This document shows, in pieces, positions 18,504 to 27,274 of a DNA stretch of 43,609 nucleotides. The DNA is taken from positions 51,713 through 95,321 of the forward strand of contig NZHC01000108.1 in NCBI GenBank assembly GCA_002689655.1. Direction: 5' to 3'. The position numbers were made by a program, and so were the translations under genes. Numbering within the stretch: position 1 is the first letter of the stretch; each line of letters starts with the position of its first letter. This DNA is from Rhodopirellula sp. GTDB lineage: Bacteria; Planctomycetota; Planctomycetia; Pirellulales; Pirellulaceae. Under the pieces are notes generated by a model. That model had not been told where the DNA came from. It was given only the letters and a program-made list of their open reading frames with translations, and made no database searches.

Positions 18504-18827
18504 TGCTGGGTCGCTATTCAGTAGTTTGCCGCGGTGGAATGCTTTGGTTGATCTGATGTACGCACGTTCAAACTGTCGTACTGTGCATTGTTTTCTGAAA
18601 TGAGAGCTCTCAAACCGCCAGCGAGAGTAGGCCCGTTTGTTTTGTCTTGTCGATGTTCAGCGATCGTACCGCCCCGCTGTGCAATGACACTCCAACGCTC
18701 AACGCAGGTGAAACGAAATGAGCTTTGTGCCCAGTTTCTACCAGCCCGGACAATAGTATGATAAGTTGTCTGAATCGTAGTTTACGCTTTTTCTCGCGAT
18801 CATGTTGCATCGCGTCTGGTGATTTCC
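18504..18827. other. Divergent intergenic region, about 320 bp
   Basis: Lies between the moxR operon (minus) and the MnmD-like gene (plus), and should contain both promoters. I see no convincing gene, RNA or strong repeat in it. Confidence 0.35.
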
Positions 18828-19565
18828 ATGCCTCCCCAAAGACAGCTGCTAGAAATTGCTGGCACGCGTAATTCGATTCAAATTACCGACGACAACAGCA
18901 GAACACTCATTGACCCTGTTACTGGTGTTGCATTTCATAGTGCGTCGGGTGCTCTCGCTGAGACGCGACACGTTTACCTGCATAATAGTGGGGTCGAAGA
19001 AAGGCTCGCTCAAGGGGTATCTACCGACGTGCTTGAGGTTGGGTTAGGTACAGGACTCGGTATGCTTTTGACGGTGGACGAAGCAGTTGGTGGGAATGCG
19101 CCATTGGATTACCACGCGTTGGAACTGGACTTGTTGCCTGTTGGTGTTCTGCGAGCACTGAAACTGCAGACGGGGTTAAAGACATCAGCAGTTTGTGAGT
19201 CGTATCTTGATTGGTACGAGAGCACTTTGTTCGCCGCAGGTCAGGGTAGTTATTGTTGGAAATACAATGAACATGTCACGGTAACGATTCACCACCACGA
19301 CGCTCGGGAATTCCAATTCTCAAAAGCCGGATGTTTCGATGCTATCTATTTTGACCCTTTTGCGCCAGCGGTCAATGAAGAGCTTTGGGCAGAGGAGTTT
19401 TTGGGCAGGATGCGGGCCCTTATGCGAGAGGGCGGGCATTTGGTCACCTATTGCGTGAGTCGTCGCGTCAAAAATGCGCTCAAGGCCAGCGGTTTTGAGA
19501 TCAATTGCATTCCGGGGCCTGTGGGCGGAAAACGCGAGGTGATGCGGGCCATAAGGCGAGCTTGA
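18828..19565 (+). CDS. MnmD-like tRNA wobble-uridine methyltransferase
   Basis: SAM-dependent methyltransferase of about 245 residues related to the N-terminal half of MnmC. That domain performs the last methylation of 5-methylaminomethyl-2-thiouridine at tRNA position 34. The SAM motif is VLEVGLGTGLGMLLT, an acidic motif ALELD follows, and the catalytic-region signature is DAIYFDPFAPAVNEELW, close to the DGFAP motif of MnmC. The FAD-dependent second half of MnmC is absent, as in stand-alone MnmD. I prefer the ATG at 18828; a GTG three codons earlier (18819) is possible. It is convergent with lpdA, 32 bp away. Confidence 0.85.
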   Translation: MPPQRQLLEIAGTRNSIQITDDNSRTLIDPVTGVAFHSASGALAETRHVYLHNSGVEERLAQGVSTDVLEVGLGTGLGMLLTVDEAVGGNAPLDYHALELDLLPVGVLRALKLQTGLKTSAVCESYLDWYESTLFAAGQGSYCWKYNEHVTVTIHHHDAREFQFSKAGCFDAIYFDPFAPAVNEELWAEEFLGRMRALMREGGHLVTYCVSRRVKNALKASGFEINCIPGPVGGKREVMRAIRRA

Positions 19566-19597
19566 TATTCAGATCTGTTGGTCTGGGCCGCAAATGA

Positions 19598-20989
19598 TTA
19601 CGCCGTGTGAATAGCCCGTTTGTCGACATCCATGGCAGCCTCATGCACCGCTTCGGCGAGGGTTGGATGGGCGTGACAGGTCCGCGCGATGTCCTCGCTG
19701 CTAGCGCCAAACTCCATGGCGGCGGCCGCCTCGGCAATCAAATCACCAGCTCGCGCGCCGATGATATGCACACCTAGCACACGATCTGTTTCTTGGTCAG
19801 CCAGTATCTTTACTCGACCTTCGTGCTCACCCAGTGTGCGTGCGCGGCCGTTGGCACCGAACGGACTGACCCCTTTGTTGTATTGAACACCCGCTTCCTT
19901 GAGTTGTTCTTCCGTTGTCCCAACGGTGGCAATTTCAGGGTGGGTATAAACGATCGCAGGGATCACATCGTAGTTGATATGACTTTGGATGCCCGCCATC
20001 CTCTCGACACACACGATCCCTTCTTCCATCGCTTTGTGGGCGAGCATGGCTCCGCCAATGCAGTCTCCCGTTGCGTAGACGTTTTCCACCGCCGTTTCGA
20101 ACTGATTGTCAACCGCAATGAATCCACGTGTGTCGGTTTCTAATCCAATCGATTCAAGACCTAGATCGTCAGTAGCCGGTGTCCGCCCAGTGGATAACAA
20201 AACTCGATCACACTCGATTGGGTCCCCATCTTTGATCGCGACCACGCATTTCTCGCCGTTTCGTTTGGCCGAATCAACGAAGGTATTGGTTCGAAAGTCG
20301 AGACCTTGTCGTTTGAATGTGCGGTGGGCAATGCTCGCGATCTCATTGTCGATGCCGGGGAGAATTCGATCCATCGCTTCCAGCACAATGACTTCGCTAC
20401 CGAGGCGATTCCAGACGCTTCCGAGTTCCAGTCCGATGTAGCCACCACCGATGACAACGAGTCGTTCCGGGACGTCAGGGAAGGACAAGGCTGTCGTGCT
20501 GTTCCCAATCCGATCGTTGTCTTCTTCGACCGAGCCAAGCTTTGCTGGGTGACTGCCCGCGCAAATCAAGATGCGTTTGGCTTCGATTAAGAGAGGCTCT
20601 TCCCCGTCTACCTGGATGGTGTTGACGTCTCGAAAGCGGCCCCGACCTTGATAAGGTGTAACACCACGCTTTTTGAAGAGCATGTTGATTCCACCCGTCA
20701 GCGTATCTACGATTTTTTCTTTGCGGGCCATCAGCTTGTCTAAATGCAACTCAACGCCATTGATTTGCACCCCGTGCTCGGACAGACCGTGGTTGGCTTC
20801 CTCGTACAGGTGGCTCGACTCTAGCAGCGCCTTGCTGGGGATGCAGCCAACCCGAAGGCATGTCCCTCCAAAACGCGGATTCTCATCGATGCAAGCCGTG
20901 TCGATGCCCAGTTGTGCTGCCCGGATTGCCGCCACGTAACCCGCAGGACCGCCACCGAGAACAACCAGGTCATGCTGCACCGTTTTCAT
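19598..20989 (-). CDS. lpdA: Dihydrolipoyl dehydrogenase (E3)
   Basis: FAD-dependent disulfide oxidoreductase (463 aa) that reoxidises dihydrolipoamide in 2-oxoacid dehydrogenase complexes or glycine cleavage. It begins with the FAD-binding GGGPAG at residues 12-17 and has the redox pair C44/C49 in GGTCLRVGCIPSK. The NAD-binding GGGYIGLELG lies near residue 185, and the C-terminal dimer interface has the catalytic HAHPTLAEA. The frame extends upstream to 21067, but those 26 residues are not family-like, so I chose the ATG at 20987-20989. No E1 or E2 gene is nearby, so the partner complex cannot be assigned here. Confidence 0.95.
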   Translation of the reverse strand: MKTVQHDLVVLGGGPAGYVAAIRAAQLGIDTACIDENPRFGGTCLRVGCIPSKALLESSHLYEEANHGLSEHGVQINGVELHLDKLMARKEKIVDTLTGGINMLFKKRGVTPYQGRGRFRDVNTIQVDGEEPLLIEAKRILICAGSHPAKLGSVEEDNDRIGNSTTALSFPDVPERLVVIGGGYIGLELGSVWNRLGSEVIVLEAMDRILPGIDNEIASIAHRTFKRQGLDFRTNTFVDSAKRNGEKCVVAIKDGDPIECDRVLLSTGRTPATDDLGLESIGLETDTRGFIAVDNQFETAVENVYATGDCIGGAMLAHKAMEEGIVCVERMAGIQSHINYDVIPAIVYTHPEIATVGTTEEQLKEAGVQYNKGVSPFGANGRARTLGEHEGRVKILADQETDRVLGVHIIGARAGDLIAEAAAAMEFGASSEDIARTCHAHPTLAEAVHEAAMDVDKRAIHTA

Positions 20990-21471
20990 CTTATCTTGCT
21001 CGATTTTAGGGGAATGTTCTTCAGGTTTGCCAGCATGTCGTGGTTGAATCCGGGGGCTCAACTGCATACCGATGAATCAGCTCGTCAAACAACGGCCTGT
21101 CCAGAATACCAGTTTAAGTAGTGGTTCTTCGGGTACTGTGTCTTGGGGTCACGCTTTGCTGAGGATTCATATTCTGCTGAATTGGGTTTGACGAAGCGTG
21201 GTCTTAAACTCGCCTTATGGCTGACGGCTACATCAGCCAAAGTAATTTTGGCTACCATATGTGTCGCTGCCAACCTGACATGTTTTAGGCAATTGAGCTT
21301 CGTAACGATAGTCAGCCCTGAAACGGTTCCTGCATCACAGGGCGTTTGCTTGAGATTGAATGACGGCAGGTCCGGCGATTTATTGATTTTAGCGGTTGTT
21401 CCCCTTGCGACCCCTGCTGTTGCACTGACAATAACGCAACGCAGGTTTCTCTCACTCCACTGGCGGTTTCA
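20990..21471. other. Intergenic region with two overlapping hairpins
   Basis: A divergent gap of about 480 bp. GGCTGA (21219-21224) pairs with TCAGCC (21233-21238), and AGCCAAA (21235-21241) pairs with TTTGGCT (21247-21253). The two stems share bases 21235-21238, so they are mutually exclusive. An open frame from 21143 runs through here, but it overlaps the flippase gene out of frame and looks like no known protein. Confidence 0.45.
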
Positions 21472-22422
21472 TTGCTTACGCGAAGATTACGTGCGATTGT
21501 CGGACCGGCTTTTGCTGCCGTGCTTTTCGTGCTGGCAATTCGCCTACTTTACCATGAAGTTCAGGGGGTTACTTGGGAAGAGTTCATGGCGGGGCTCACT
21601 GGTGTGAGGCCGTTGTATATCGGTTTCGCTGCATTTCTGATTGCGCTGAACTACGGTCTTCTGACGGCATATGATTTGTTGGCGCTTCGATACGTTTGCA
21701 GGTCACTTCCGCTACGTCGCGTTGCGTTGGTGTCCTTTCTGGGATTTAGCTTGGGCAACAACTTGGGGACCTTGCTTGCGGCTACCCCGCTGCGGTTTCG
21801 ATTTTATTCTCGTTGGGGGCTTTCGCCCAGTCAGATCGTTGTGATGATGGCGATTCTGGGGCTGACCTTCTGGAGTGGCCTTTGGTTTTTGGGTGGTACC
21901 GTGCTCGTCTGTGTGCCTGTCGAGTTGCCAGAGGAGGTTAGCTTGCCGTTTGGCACTCGTACGCTGGGTGTGATCTTGCTGGTATTGGCAATCAGCTATT
22001 TGTTGGTTTGCTGCCTTTGGCGCAAGCCATGGCCGATTGGTAAGCTGAATCTTCGACCGCCTGAACCAGGGTTGATGGCAGTCCAAGCTTCTGTCGCCGC
22101 GATCGATCTGCTGATTTCAGCTACTGCGCTTTATCTCGTGCTGCCAACAGCAGCATCGGTACCGTTTGCCATGGTGTTAGGAGCTTATCTTGTTGGTATC
22201 TCGATTTCGCTGCTGACGCAGGTGCCGGGTGGTCTTGGGGTACTGGATTTGATTTTGTTGACTTTGCTCAAAGGGACGGTCGGGGATTCGGTGTTGGCTT
22301 CCGTTTTGATCTTCAGGTTGCTTTATTACATTTTGCCGCTTCTCGTCGGAATGGTGGTCTTGGTGGCTCATGAGATCTACGGTGGGGCGGTGGAAGCACG
22401 ACAGGCGCGTCGTGCTCCCTAG
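21472..22422 (+). CDS. MprF/YbhN-type flippase domain protein (UPF0104)
   Basis: Polytopic inner-membrane protein of 316 residues with about eight hydrophobic helices. It matches the N-terminal lipid-flippase half of MprF, for example YDLLALRYV, SLGNNLGTLLAATPLRFRFYSRWGLS and LTQVPGGLGVLDLILL. The C-terminal DUF2156 aminoacyl-phosphatidylglycerol synthase domain of full MprF is absent: the protein ends in HEIYGGAVEARQARRAP soon after the last helix. It may move a lipid or act like stand-alone YbhN-type proteins. The apparent start is TTG at 21472; the frame is open back to 21364, so a non-standard earlier start cannot be excluded. Confidence 0.8.
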   Translation: MLTRRLRAIVGPAFAAVLFVLAIRLLYHEVQGVTWEEFMAGLTGVRPLYIGFAAFLIALNYGLLTAYDLLALRYVCRSLPLRRVALVSFLGFSLGNNLGTLLAATPLRFRFYSRWGLSPSQIVVMMAILGLTFWSGLWFLGGTVLVCVPVELPEEVSLPFGTRTLGVILLVLAISYLLVCCLWRKPWPIGKLNLRPPEPGLMAVQASVAAIDLLISATALYLVLPTAASVPFAMVLGAYLVGISISLLTQVPGGLGVLDLILLTLLKGTVGDSVLASVLIFRLLYYILPLLVGMVVLVAHEIYGGAVEARQARRAP

Positions 22423-22470
22423 GTCTGTTGTGAACTCGAGGCGGACAACGGGGTGCCTTGGCAGCCGGCG

Positions 22471-22494
22471 GTAGTGAGGTAGTGAGGTAGTGGG
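22471..22494. repeat. 8-bp tandem repeat, three copies
   Basis: GTAGTGAG repeats at 22471 and 22479, then GTAGTGGG at 22487. It lies in the 400-bp gap after the flippase gene, in which I see no gene. Confidence 0.7.
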
Positions 22495-22562
22495 CACTCC
22501 TCCGGGGTCTGTGCAGCCATTGGTAGATGGAGACGGCGTTACGGGGTGAGCGACGGTTGCGT

Positions 22563-22587
22563 CCGCCCGACACGGTGGGCGGTGTCG
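22563..22587 (+). terminator. Overlapping alternative hairpins, possible terminator
   Basis: CCGCCC (22563-22568) pairs with GGGCGG (22577-22582); alternatively CGACAC (22568-22573) pairs with GTGTCG (22582-22587). The second is followed a few bases later by TATATGATTTTTCC. It lies 140 bp after the flippase stop codon, so it may be a terminator, but this is uncertain. Confidence 0.3.
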
Positions 22588-22823
22588 TATATGATTTTTC
22601 CACTGATCGCTTTAGTGAGTTCCTTTGCGTGATGACCCGTGAAATTCAAAAATCGGATAAACTTTACAGCTGAGGCGGCTGGCAATGGTTCATCAGGAAA
22701 GTGGTGACTTCATGGCTTGGATGGTCGGGCAGTCAATGGTTTGTCAGATCCACAGCAAGCTTGTGTACAAGAGCCGTTTGGTCTTGAATTTCCGTGTTCT
22801 TGCAGGTGTTTAGGTTCTAAGCT

Positions 22824-25800
22824 TTGACTCACTTTCCAAGCAAACTGCTTTTCCGTGGTGTCGTTGGCTGCTGCTTGAGCCTGACCTTCCTAGGGTTTCT
22901 TTCAGAACAGGCTTGGGCGAGTAATTTTGATCGCGATATTCGCCCTTTATTGGCACGGCATTGCTTCAAGTGCCATGGTCCCGATGACGAGGCTCGTGAG
23001 GTTGATCTCAGGCTAGACAACGAACAAGGTGCAAAAAAAGATCAGGGCGGTTATGCGGCTGTCATTCCCGGTGATGCAGAAAGCAGTGAATTGCTTAAGA
23101 GAGTGGTCGCAGACGATCTCGCAGTACGCATGCCGCCGCCAGACTCAGGCAGAGCTTTGACCAAGCAAGAGATCGAGTTGTTAAGAGACTGGATTGAATC
23201 AGGTGGCGAGTATACCGAACACTGGGCGTTTATCCCGCCCACGCAAGGCGAGATACCGCGGGTTGCAAATGAGAATTGGTGTCGGAACCCAATTGATAAT
23301 TTTGTCCTAAGCAAGCTTGAGGCAATGAGCTGGCAGCCCGCTCCGGTTGCCGATCGTGAATCTCTGATTCGACGTCTTTCGCTCGACTTGATTGGCGTCA
23401 TTCCCTCGCTTGGTGACGTTGAACGTTACACCCAAGATCTAGATCCGGGGGCATATGAAAGACTTGTTGATCGGCTGCTTGGTTCGCCGGAGTACGCTGA
23501 GCGATTTGCGCGACCTTGGCTTGATCTTGCCAGGTACAGCGATACCAACGGCTATGAGAAAGATCGAAGGCGGAATATCTGGCCGTACCGGGACTGGGTC
23601 ATTGCAGCTGTTGGGAAAGATATGCCGTACGATCAGTTTTCGATTGAACAGCTGGCTGGCGATATGTTGCCAGATGCAACCAACCAACAGAGGATTGCCA
23701 CAGGCTTTCATCGGAACACGATGCTCAATGAAGAGGGAGGAATCGATCCGATGGAGTATCGATACCACTCTATCATCGATCGTGTCGCGACGACGGGCAC
23801 GGTTTGGATGGGTTTGACCACAGGATGTGCGCAATGTCATACGCATAAATATGATCCGATCACCCATACGGAATACTTCTCGTTGTTCGCACTGTTAAAT
23901 AATGCGGATGAGCCTGAGGTGATTGTGGTAGACAGTCAGCGGGGCGAGCTGGCAGCAGAAGCTGAGGAGCGTATCACTGAGGCAGAAAATGGCCTGGTTG
24001 ATGCCTGGCTGCCGAGCTTCCAGCAATTTCAGGCGTTCCAGCGTTTTCAGAGTGGTTCTGGCTCAAGGACGGAAAAGCAAACTGTGTTCTCAGATAAACC
24101 AAAGCCAGAGAGCTTGCAGGGCGACTTGGAGCTCAAACGAGAAGTTGCGACGAAATTTTATGAGTGGGTTGAGTCGCAGATTTCCCAGTCACGACCGTGG
24201 ACCCCCCTTAGCCCCGTCGCGATGCAGTCCACCAAGCCTATGCTTCAGTCATTGCCCGACTTTTCTGTGCTTGCACGGGGTGACGTGACCAAACGCGAGG
24301 TTTATGTGTTGCATTATGAATTGCCCGTTAGCGATGAACCCTTTTCTGCTTTACGGCTGGATGCGTTACCGGATGTTTCCTTGCCCGCCGGTGGACCTGG
24401 CTTGGCGTTCTATGAAGGAAGACGTGGTGATTTTTTTCTTAGTGAGTTGACTGTCACAACAGACGGCAGAGCCGTCCCATTAAAGAATCCTTCCCACAGT
24501 TACGGGAAAATAGGTGTTGGCTCGGGCAATGCGCGTGCAGCAAATGTGATCGATGGAGAAGGGTCGACCGGGTGGTCTACCTCGGGTGCAGAAGGTAAAG
24601 CAAATCAATGGGTGGCGAACTTTGCAGAACCGGTTGCTGGGGGTAGCCGGCTTGAGATCGAGCTGGTTTTCGAGCGGCATTTTGCGGCAGGTTTGGGAAG
24701 ATTTCGGTTCTCGTTCACCTCCGGAAAAAATCCTGTGGCTGCTTCGAGTTTGCCAGAACACATGTATGGTTGGCATGTGCAGCAGGTCGGCGACATCTCG
24801 AGAAAGGACTTCGAGGATCTGCAAAAACATTTTGTCCAAATTTCGCCGGAATTAGAGTCGCAGCGCAAAGAACTAACGAAGCTGCAGAGAAAGATTCCAG
24901 CCGAGGTGAGGACGCTTGGTATGCAAGATCGAGGATCCGCAGATGCACGCATCACTCATCGGCACCATCGCGGCGAATATTTGCAACCGCGAGAAACCGT
25001 GCAGCCTGGGGTTCCTCAAGTACTCAACCGTGATGGCAAGAACAGCCCACAGGACCGCTTGAGCTTCGCCCAGTGGTTGGTCAGTGAGAGGAATCCTCTG
25101 GCAGCTAGAGTCGCAGTGAATCGGGCATGGCGTGAGTTCTTTGGACGAGGCATTGTGGATACTGCGGGCGACTTTGGGACTCAAAGTGAACCACCCTCCC
25201 ATCCCAAACTGCTCGACTGGCTGGCCGTGGACTTTTCACAGAATAACTGGTCACTGAAGCGGTTGCACCGAATGATTGTCGCGTCATCGACCTATCGCCA
25301 AGCCCTTCAGGTTCCCGATGATGCGGATTTGGGAAATCGGCTGCTGTCGGGAATGCCTAGGCGGCGACTCGCGGCTGAACAGATCAGAGATTCCTTGCTG
25401 GCTGCATCTGGTTTGCTGACGCGGCAGGTGGGTGGGCCGAGTGTCTTTCCGCCGCAGCCCGATGGTGTGATGCAGTTAGCATACGGTGCCCCAAAATGGA
25501 CGGCTTCCAAAGGGGCTGATCGCTTTCGACGCTCGATTTACACCTTCAGTAAACGGACTGCGCCTTTCGCGGCTTTTGCGACATTCAATGGGCCATCAGG
25601 AGAGACTTGTCTTGCGAGACGCGATCGAAGCACGACGCCGTTGCAAGCATTGTCGCTTTTGAACGATGAAATGTACGTTGAGTACGCCAGTGGCCTCGCC
25701 GATACGGTTTTGAAGCAACTGGGAGATGAAGCTGAGCCACCTAAGATCGCTTCGCTAATGTTTCGCCGGTTGCTCGCGCGGCACCCGAAAACGATAGAAT

Positions 25801-25907
25801 TATCGGCGATCCTTGATTTTTATCAGCGTTATCGCGACAACCCTAAGGTTTGGGTGCTGGTAGCGCGTGCGTTGATCAATCTCGATGAGGTCATCACAAC
25901 CCGCTAG
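22824..25907 (+). CDS. PSD1 / DUF1549-DUF1553 protein with planctomycete cytochrome c domain
   Basis: Exported protein of 1,027 residues typical of planctomycetes. A signal peptide (about 1-32) is followed by the planctomycete cytochrome c domain with the haem motif CFKCH at residues 47-51. DUF1549 follows (about 150-370) and contains a second CxxCH, CAQCH at 335-339. The middle region has a discoidin-like stretch (ANVIDGEGSTGWSTS), and DUF1553/PSD1 (about 735-1000) ends the protein. Such proteins usually sit beside a DUF1501 partner; none is seen here. The start is TTG at 22824, just after an in-frame stop, with no nearby ATG. A role in polysaccharide breakdown is often suggested but unproven. 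Confidence 0.93.
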   Translation: MTHFPSKLLFRGVVGCCLSLTFLGFLSEQAWASNFDRDIRPLLARHCFKCHGPDDEAREVDLRLDNEQGAKKDQGGYAAVIPGDAESSELLKRVVADDLAVRMPPPDSGRALTKQEIELLRDWIESGGEYTEHWAFIPPTQGEIPRVANENWCRNPIDNFVLSKLEAMSWQPAPVADRESLIRRLSLDLIGVIPSLGDVERYTQDLDPGAYERLVDRLLGSPEYAERFARPWLDLARYSDTNGYEKDRRRNIWPYRDWVIAAVGKDMPYDQFSIEQLAGDMLPDATNQQRIATGFHRNTMLNEEGGIDPMEYRYHSIIDRVATTGTVWMGLTTGCAQCHTHKYDPITHTEYFSLFALLNNADEPEVIVVDSQRGELAAEAEERITEAENGLVDAWLPSFQQFQAFQRFQSGSGSRTEKQTVFSDKPKPESLQGDLELKREVATKFYEWVESQISQSRPWTPLSPVAMQSTKPMLQSLPDFSVLARGDVTKREVYVLHYELPVSDEPFSALRLDALPDVSLPAGGPGLAFYEGRRGDFFLSELTVTTDGRAVPLKNPSHSYGKIGVGSGNARAANVIDGEGSTGWSTSGAEGKANQWVANFAEPVAGGSRLEIELVFERHFAAGLGRFRFSFTSGKNPVAASSLPEHMYGWHVQQVGDISRKDFEDLQKHFVQISPELESQRKELTKLQRKIPAEVRTLGMQDRGSADARITHRHHRGEYLQPRETVQPGVPQVLNRDGKNSPQDRLSFAQWLVSERNPLAARVAVNRAWREFFGRGIVDTAGDFGTQSEPPSHPKLLDWLAVDFSQNNWSLKRLHRMIVASSTYRQALQVPDDADLGNRLLSGMPRRRLAAEQIRDSLLAASGLLTRQVGGPSVFPPQPDGVMQLAYGAPKWTASKGADRFRRSIYTFSKRTAPFAAFATFNGPSGETCLARRDRSTTPLQALSLLNDEMYVEYASGLADTVLKQLGDEAEPPKIASLMFRRLLARHPKTIELSAILDFYQRYRDNPKVWVLVARALINLDEVITTR

Positions 25908-25922
25908 CTTTGCTATCAAAGC
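25907..25922 (+). terminator. Small hairpin at the PSD1 stop codon
   Basis: GCTTTG-CTAT-CAAAGC is a perfect 6-bp stem that begins on the last base of the stop codon. No T-run follows, so termination function is doubtful. Confidence 0.25.
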
Positions 25923-26083
25923 AAGGGAATGGGTTGGCAACTTCGGGGCCATCGCAGGCGACACGATTACGTCCTTGAGCAGCATCGTCAGGAGGTCAAG
26001 AGGGTGTATGACTAGCGTTGTAACGGTGGGGCGTCTCACTGTAAGATACTGTTAGAATTTGCCAAATCGATCCGCGATGTACC

Positions 26084-26091
26084 AAGGAAGG
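26084..26091 (+). promoter_or_regulatory. Ribosome binding site that decides the kdsD start
   Basis: AAGGAAGG lies 7 bp before the TTG at 26099. It is one of the few clear Shine-Dalgarno sites in the window and supports the TTG start over the ATG at 26162. Confidence 0.6.
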
Positions 26092-26098
26092 TCTCGCA

Positions 26099-27184
26099 TT
26101 GTCCGGTCAAAAAAGACAACATCAACGCGTTTCGACGGTCAGCGTGTCCGCCCCCAGCAGCATGTTGGAGCGTTTGCGGTTATTACGATCGAACGTCAGC
26201 ACTGAAGGGCACGCGATCTTGGCGGCAGCTTCTTGTTTGGGTCCCGAGGCGGTGACGGCTGCGGAGTTGACTGCAGAGTGTGACGGTTGCGTCGTTGTGA
26301 CCGGTGTTGGAAAAGCTGGTCTGGTAGGTCAAAAGTTGGTGGCCACGCTTGCAAGTACTGGCTCACCTGCGCACTTCTTGCATCCCTCGGAAGCGGTTCA
26401 CGGTGATTTGGGACGCGTGCGAAAATGTGATTTGGTTTGGGCGATCAGTAATTCCGGTCGCAGTGAAGAGGTGGTGCGGATTGCGCCCCATCTGCGAGCA
26501 AATTCATGCGGGTTGATTTCCATTACTTGTGACCACGACAATCCACTTGCGGTGACGGCGGATTGCTCCGTTGCGATTGGCAAGCACAATGAGGCATGTC
26601 CCAATGGCTTGGCACCCACGGCGAGCACTGCTGTGATGATGGCAGTGGGCGATGGAATCGCGATGCTTGCGAGCCAGATGCGTTCGTTCACGGCACAAGA
26701 TTTTGCCCGGTATCACCCTGGTGGTTCGCTGGGCCGGAAACTGATTGACGTTGATCAAGTCATGCGTCCGCTTGCGGTTTGTCGTGTTGCCTCGACCGCG
26801 GTTTCGATTCGTTCAGCGATGGTAGCACCGTCTCAGTCTGGGCGGCGGACTGGTGCTGTGATGCTGGTGGATCAGCAGGGCAAGCTCGCGGGGGTATTTA
26901 CGGATAGTGATCTGGCGCGATTATTGGAGGCTCGTGAGGAGGCTGTTCTGGATGCGTCAATCGCGTCTCGGATGAGCCAGGAGCCAGCCACGGTTGTCAG
27001 TGGGACGCTGTTGCAGGACGCGATGGCTCTGATGTCGCAACGCCGCATCAGTGAATTGCCAGTGGTCAACGCTGAATTCCAGCCTGTGGGGATCCTTGAT
27101 ATTACCGACGTCGTTTCGTTGACCGAATCAAGCCAGGGGCAGCCCACCGTCCCTTTTGGACCCACTGATGAGTGTTCCCACTAG
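26099..27184 (+). CDS. kdsD: Arabinose-5-phosphate isomerase (KpsF/GutQ family)
   Basis: Interconverts ribulose-5-phosphate and arabinose-5-phosphate, the first committed step toward Kdo for LPS. The 361-residue protein has a SIS domain (about 55-190) with VVTGVGKAGLVGQKLVATL, HPSEAVHGDLGRV and AISNSGRSEEVV. Two CBS domains follow (about 220-345), with GVFTDSDLARLLE and the closing RISELPVVNAEFQPVGILDITD. TTG is the preferred start because of a good ribosome site, but the ATG at 26162 is possible and removes 21 poorly conserved residues. kdsC follows after 90 bp, the same order as in E. coli. Confidence 0.93.
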   Translation: MSGQKRQHQRVSTVSVSAPSSMLERLRLLRSNVSTEGHAILAAASCLGPEAVTAAELTAECDGCVVVTGVGKAGLVGQKLVATLASTGSPAHFLHPSEAVHGDLGRVRKCDLVWAISNSGRSEEVVRIAPHLRANSCGLISITCDHDNPLAVTADCSVAIGKHNEACPNGLAPTASTAVMMAVGDGIAMLASQMRSFTAQDFARYHPGGSLGRKLIDVDQVMRPLAVCRVASTAVSIRSAMVAPSQSGRRTGAVMLVDQQGKLAGVFTDSDLARLLEAREEAVLDASIASRMSQEPATVVSGTLLQDAMALMSQRRISELPVVNAEFQPVGILDITDVVSLTESSQGQPTVPFGPTDECSH

Positions 27185-27202
27185 TCCAGCATTCTGCAAA
27201 CG

Positions 27203-27244
27203 CTGTTTTATTGTTCCTGTTTTATTGTTCCTGTTTTATTGTTC
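27203..27244. repeat. 14-bp tandem repeat, three perfect copies
   Basis: CTGTTTTATTGTTC occurs at 27203-27216, 27217-27230 and 27231-27244 with no mismatch, followed by CTGCAC. The array lies between kdsD and kdsC and ends 30 bp before the kdsC ATG. Confidence 0.95.
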
Positions 27245-27274
27245 CTGCACCTCGACACCCCGTCCTGATATTTC

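Noticed and set aside
21143-21607. Open frame of 154 codons before the flippase gene
   Set aside because: TTG start, overlaps the flippase coding region in another frame by about 130 bp, and the translation resembles no known family.
22951-22965. Sigma-54 promoter-like TGGCACGGCATTGCT
   Set aside because: The GG to GC spacing is 9, not 10, and it lies inside the PSD1 gene over the haem-binding motif.
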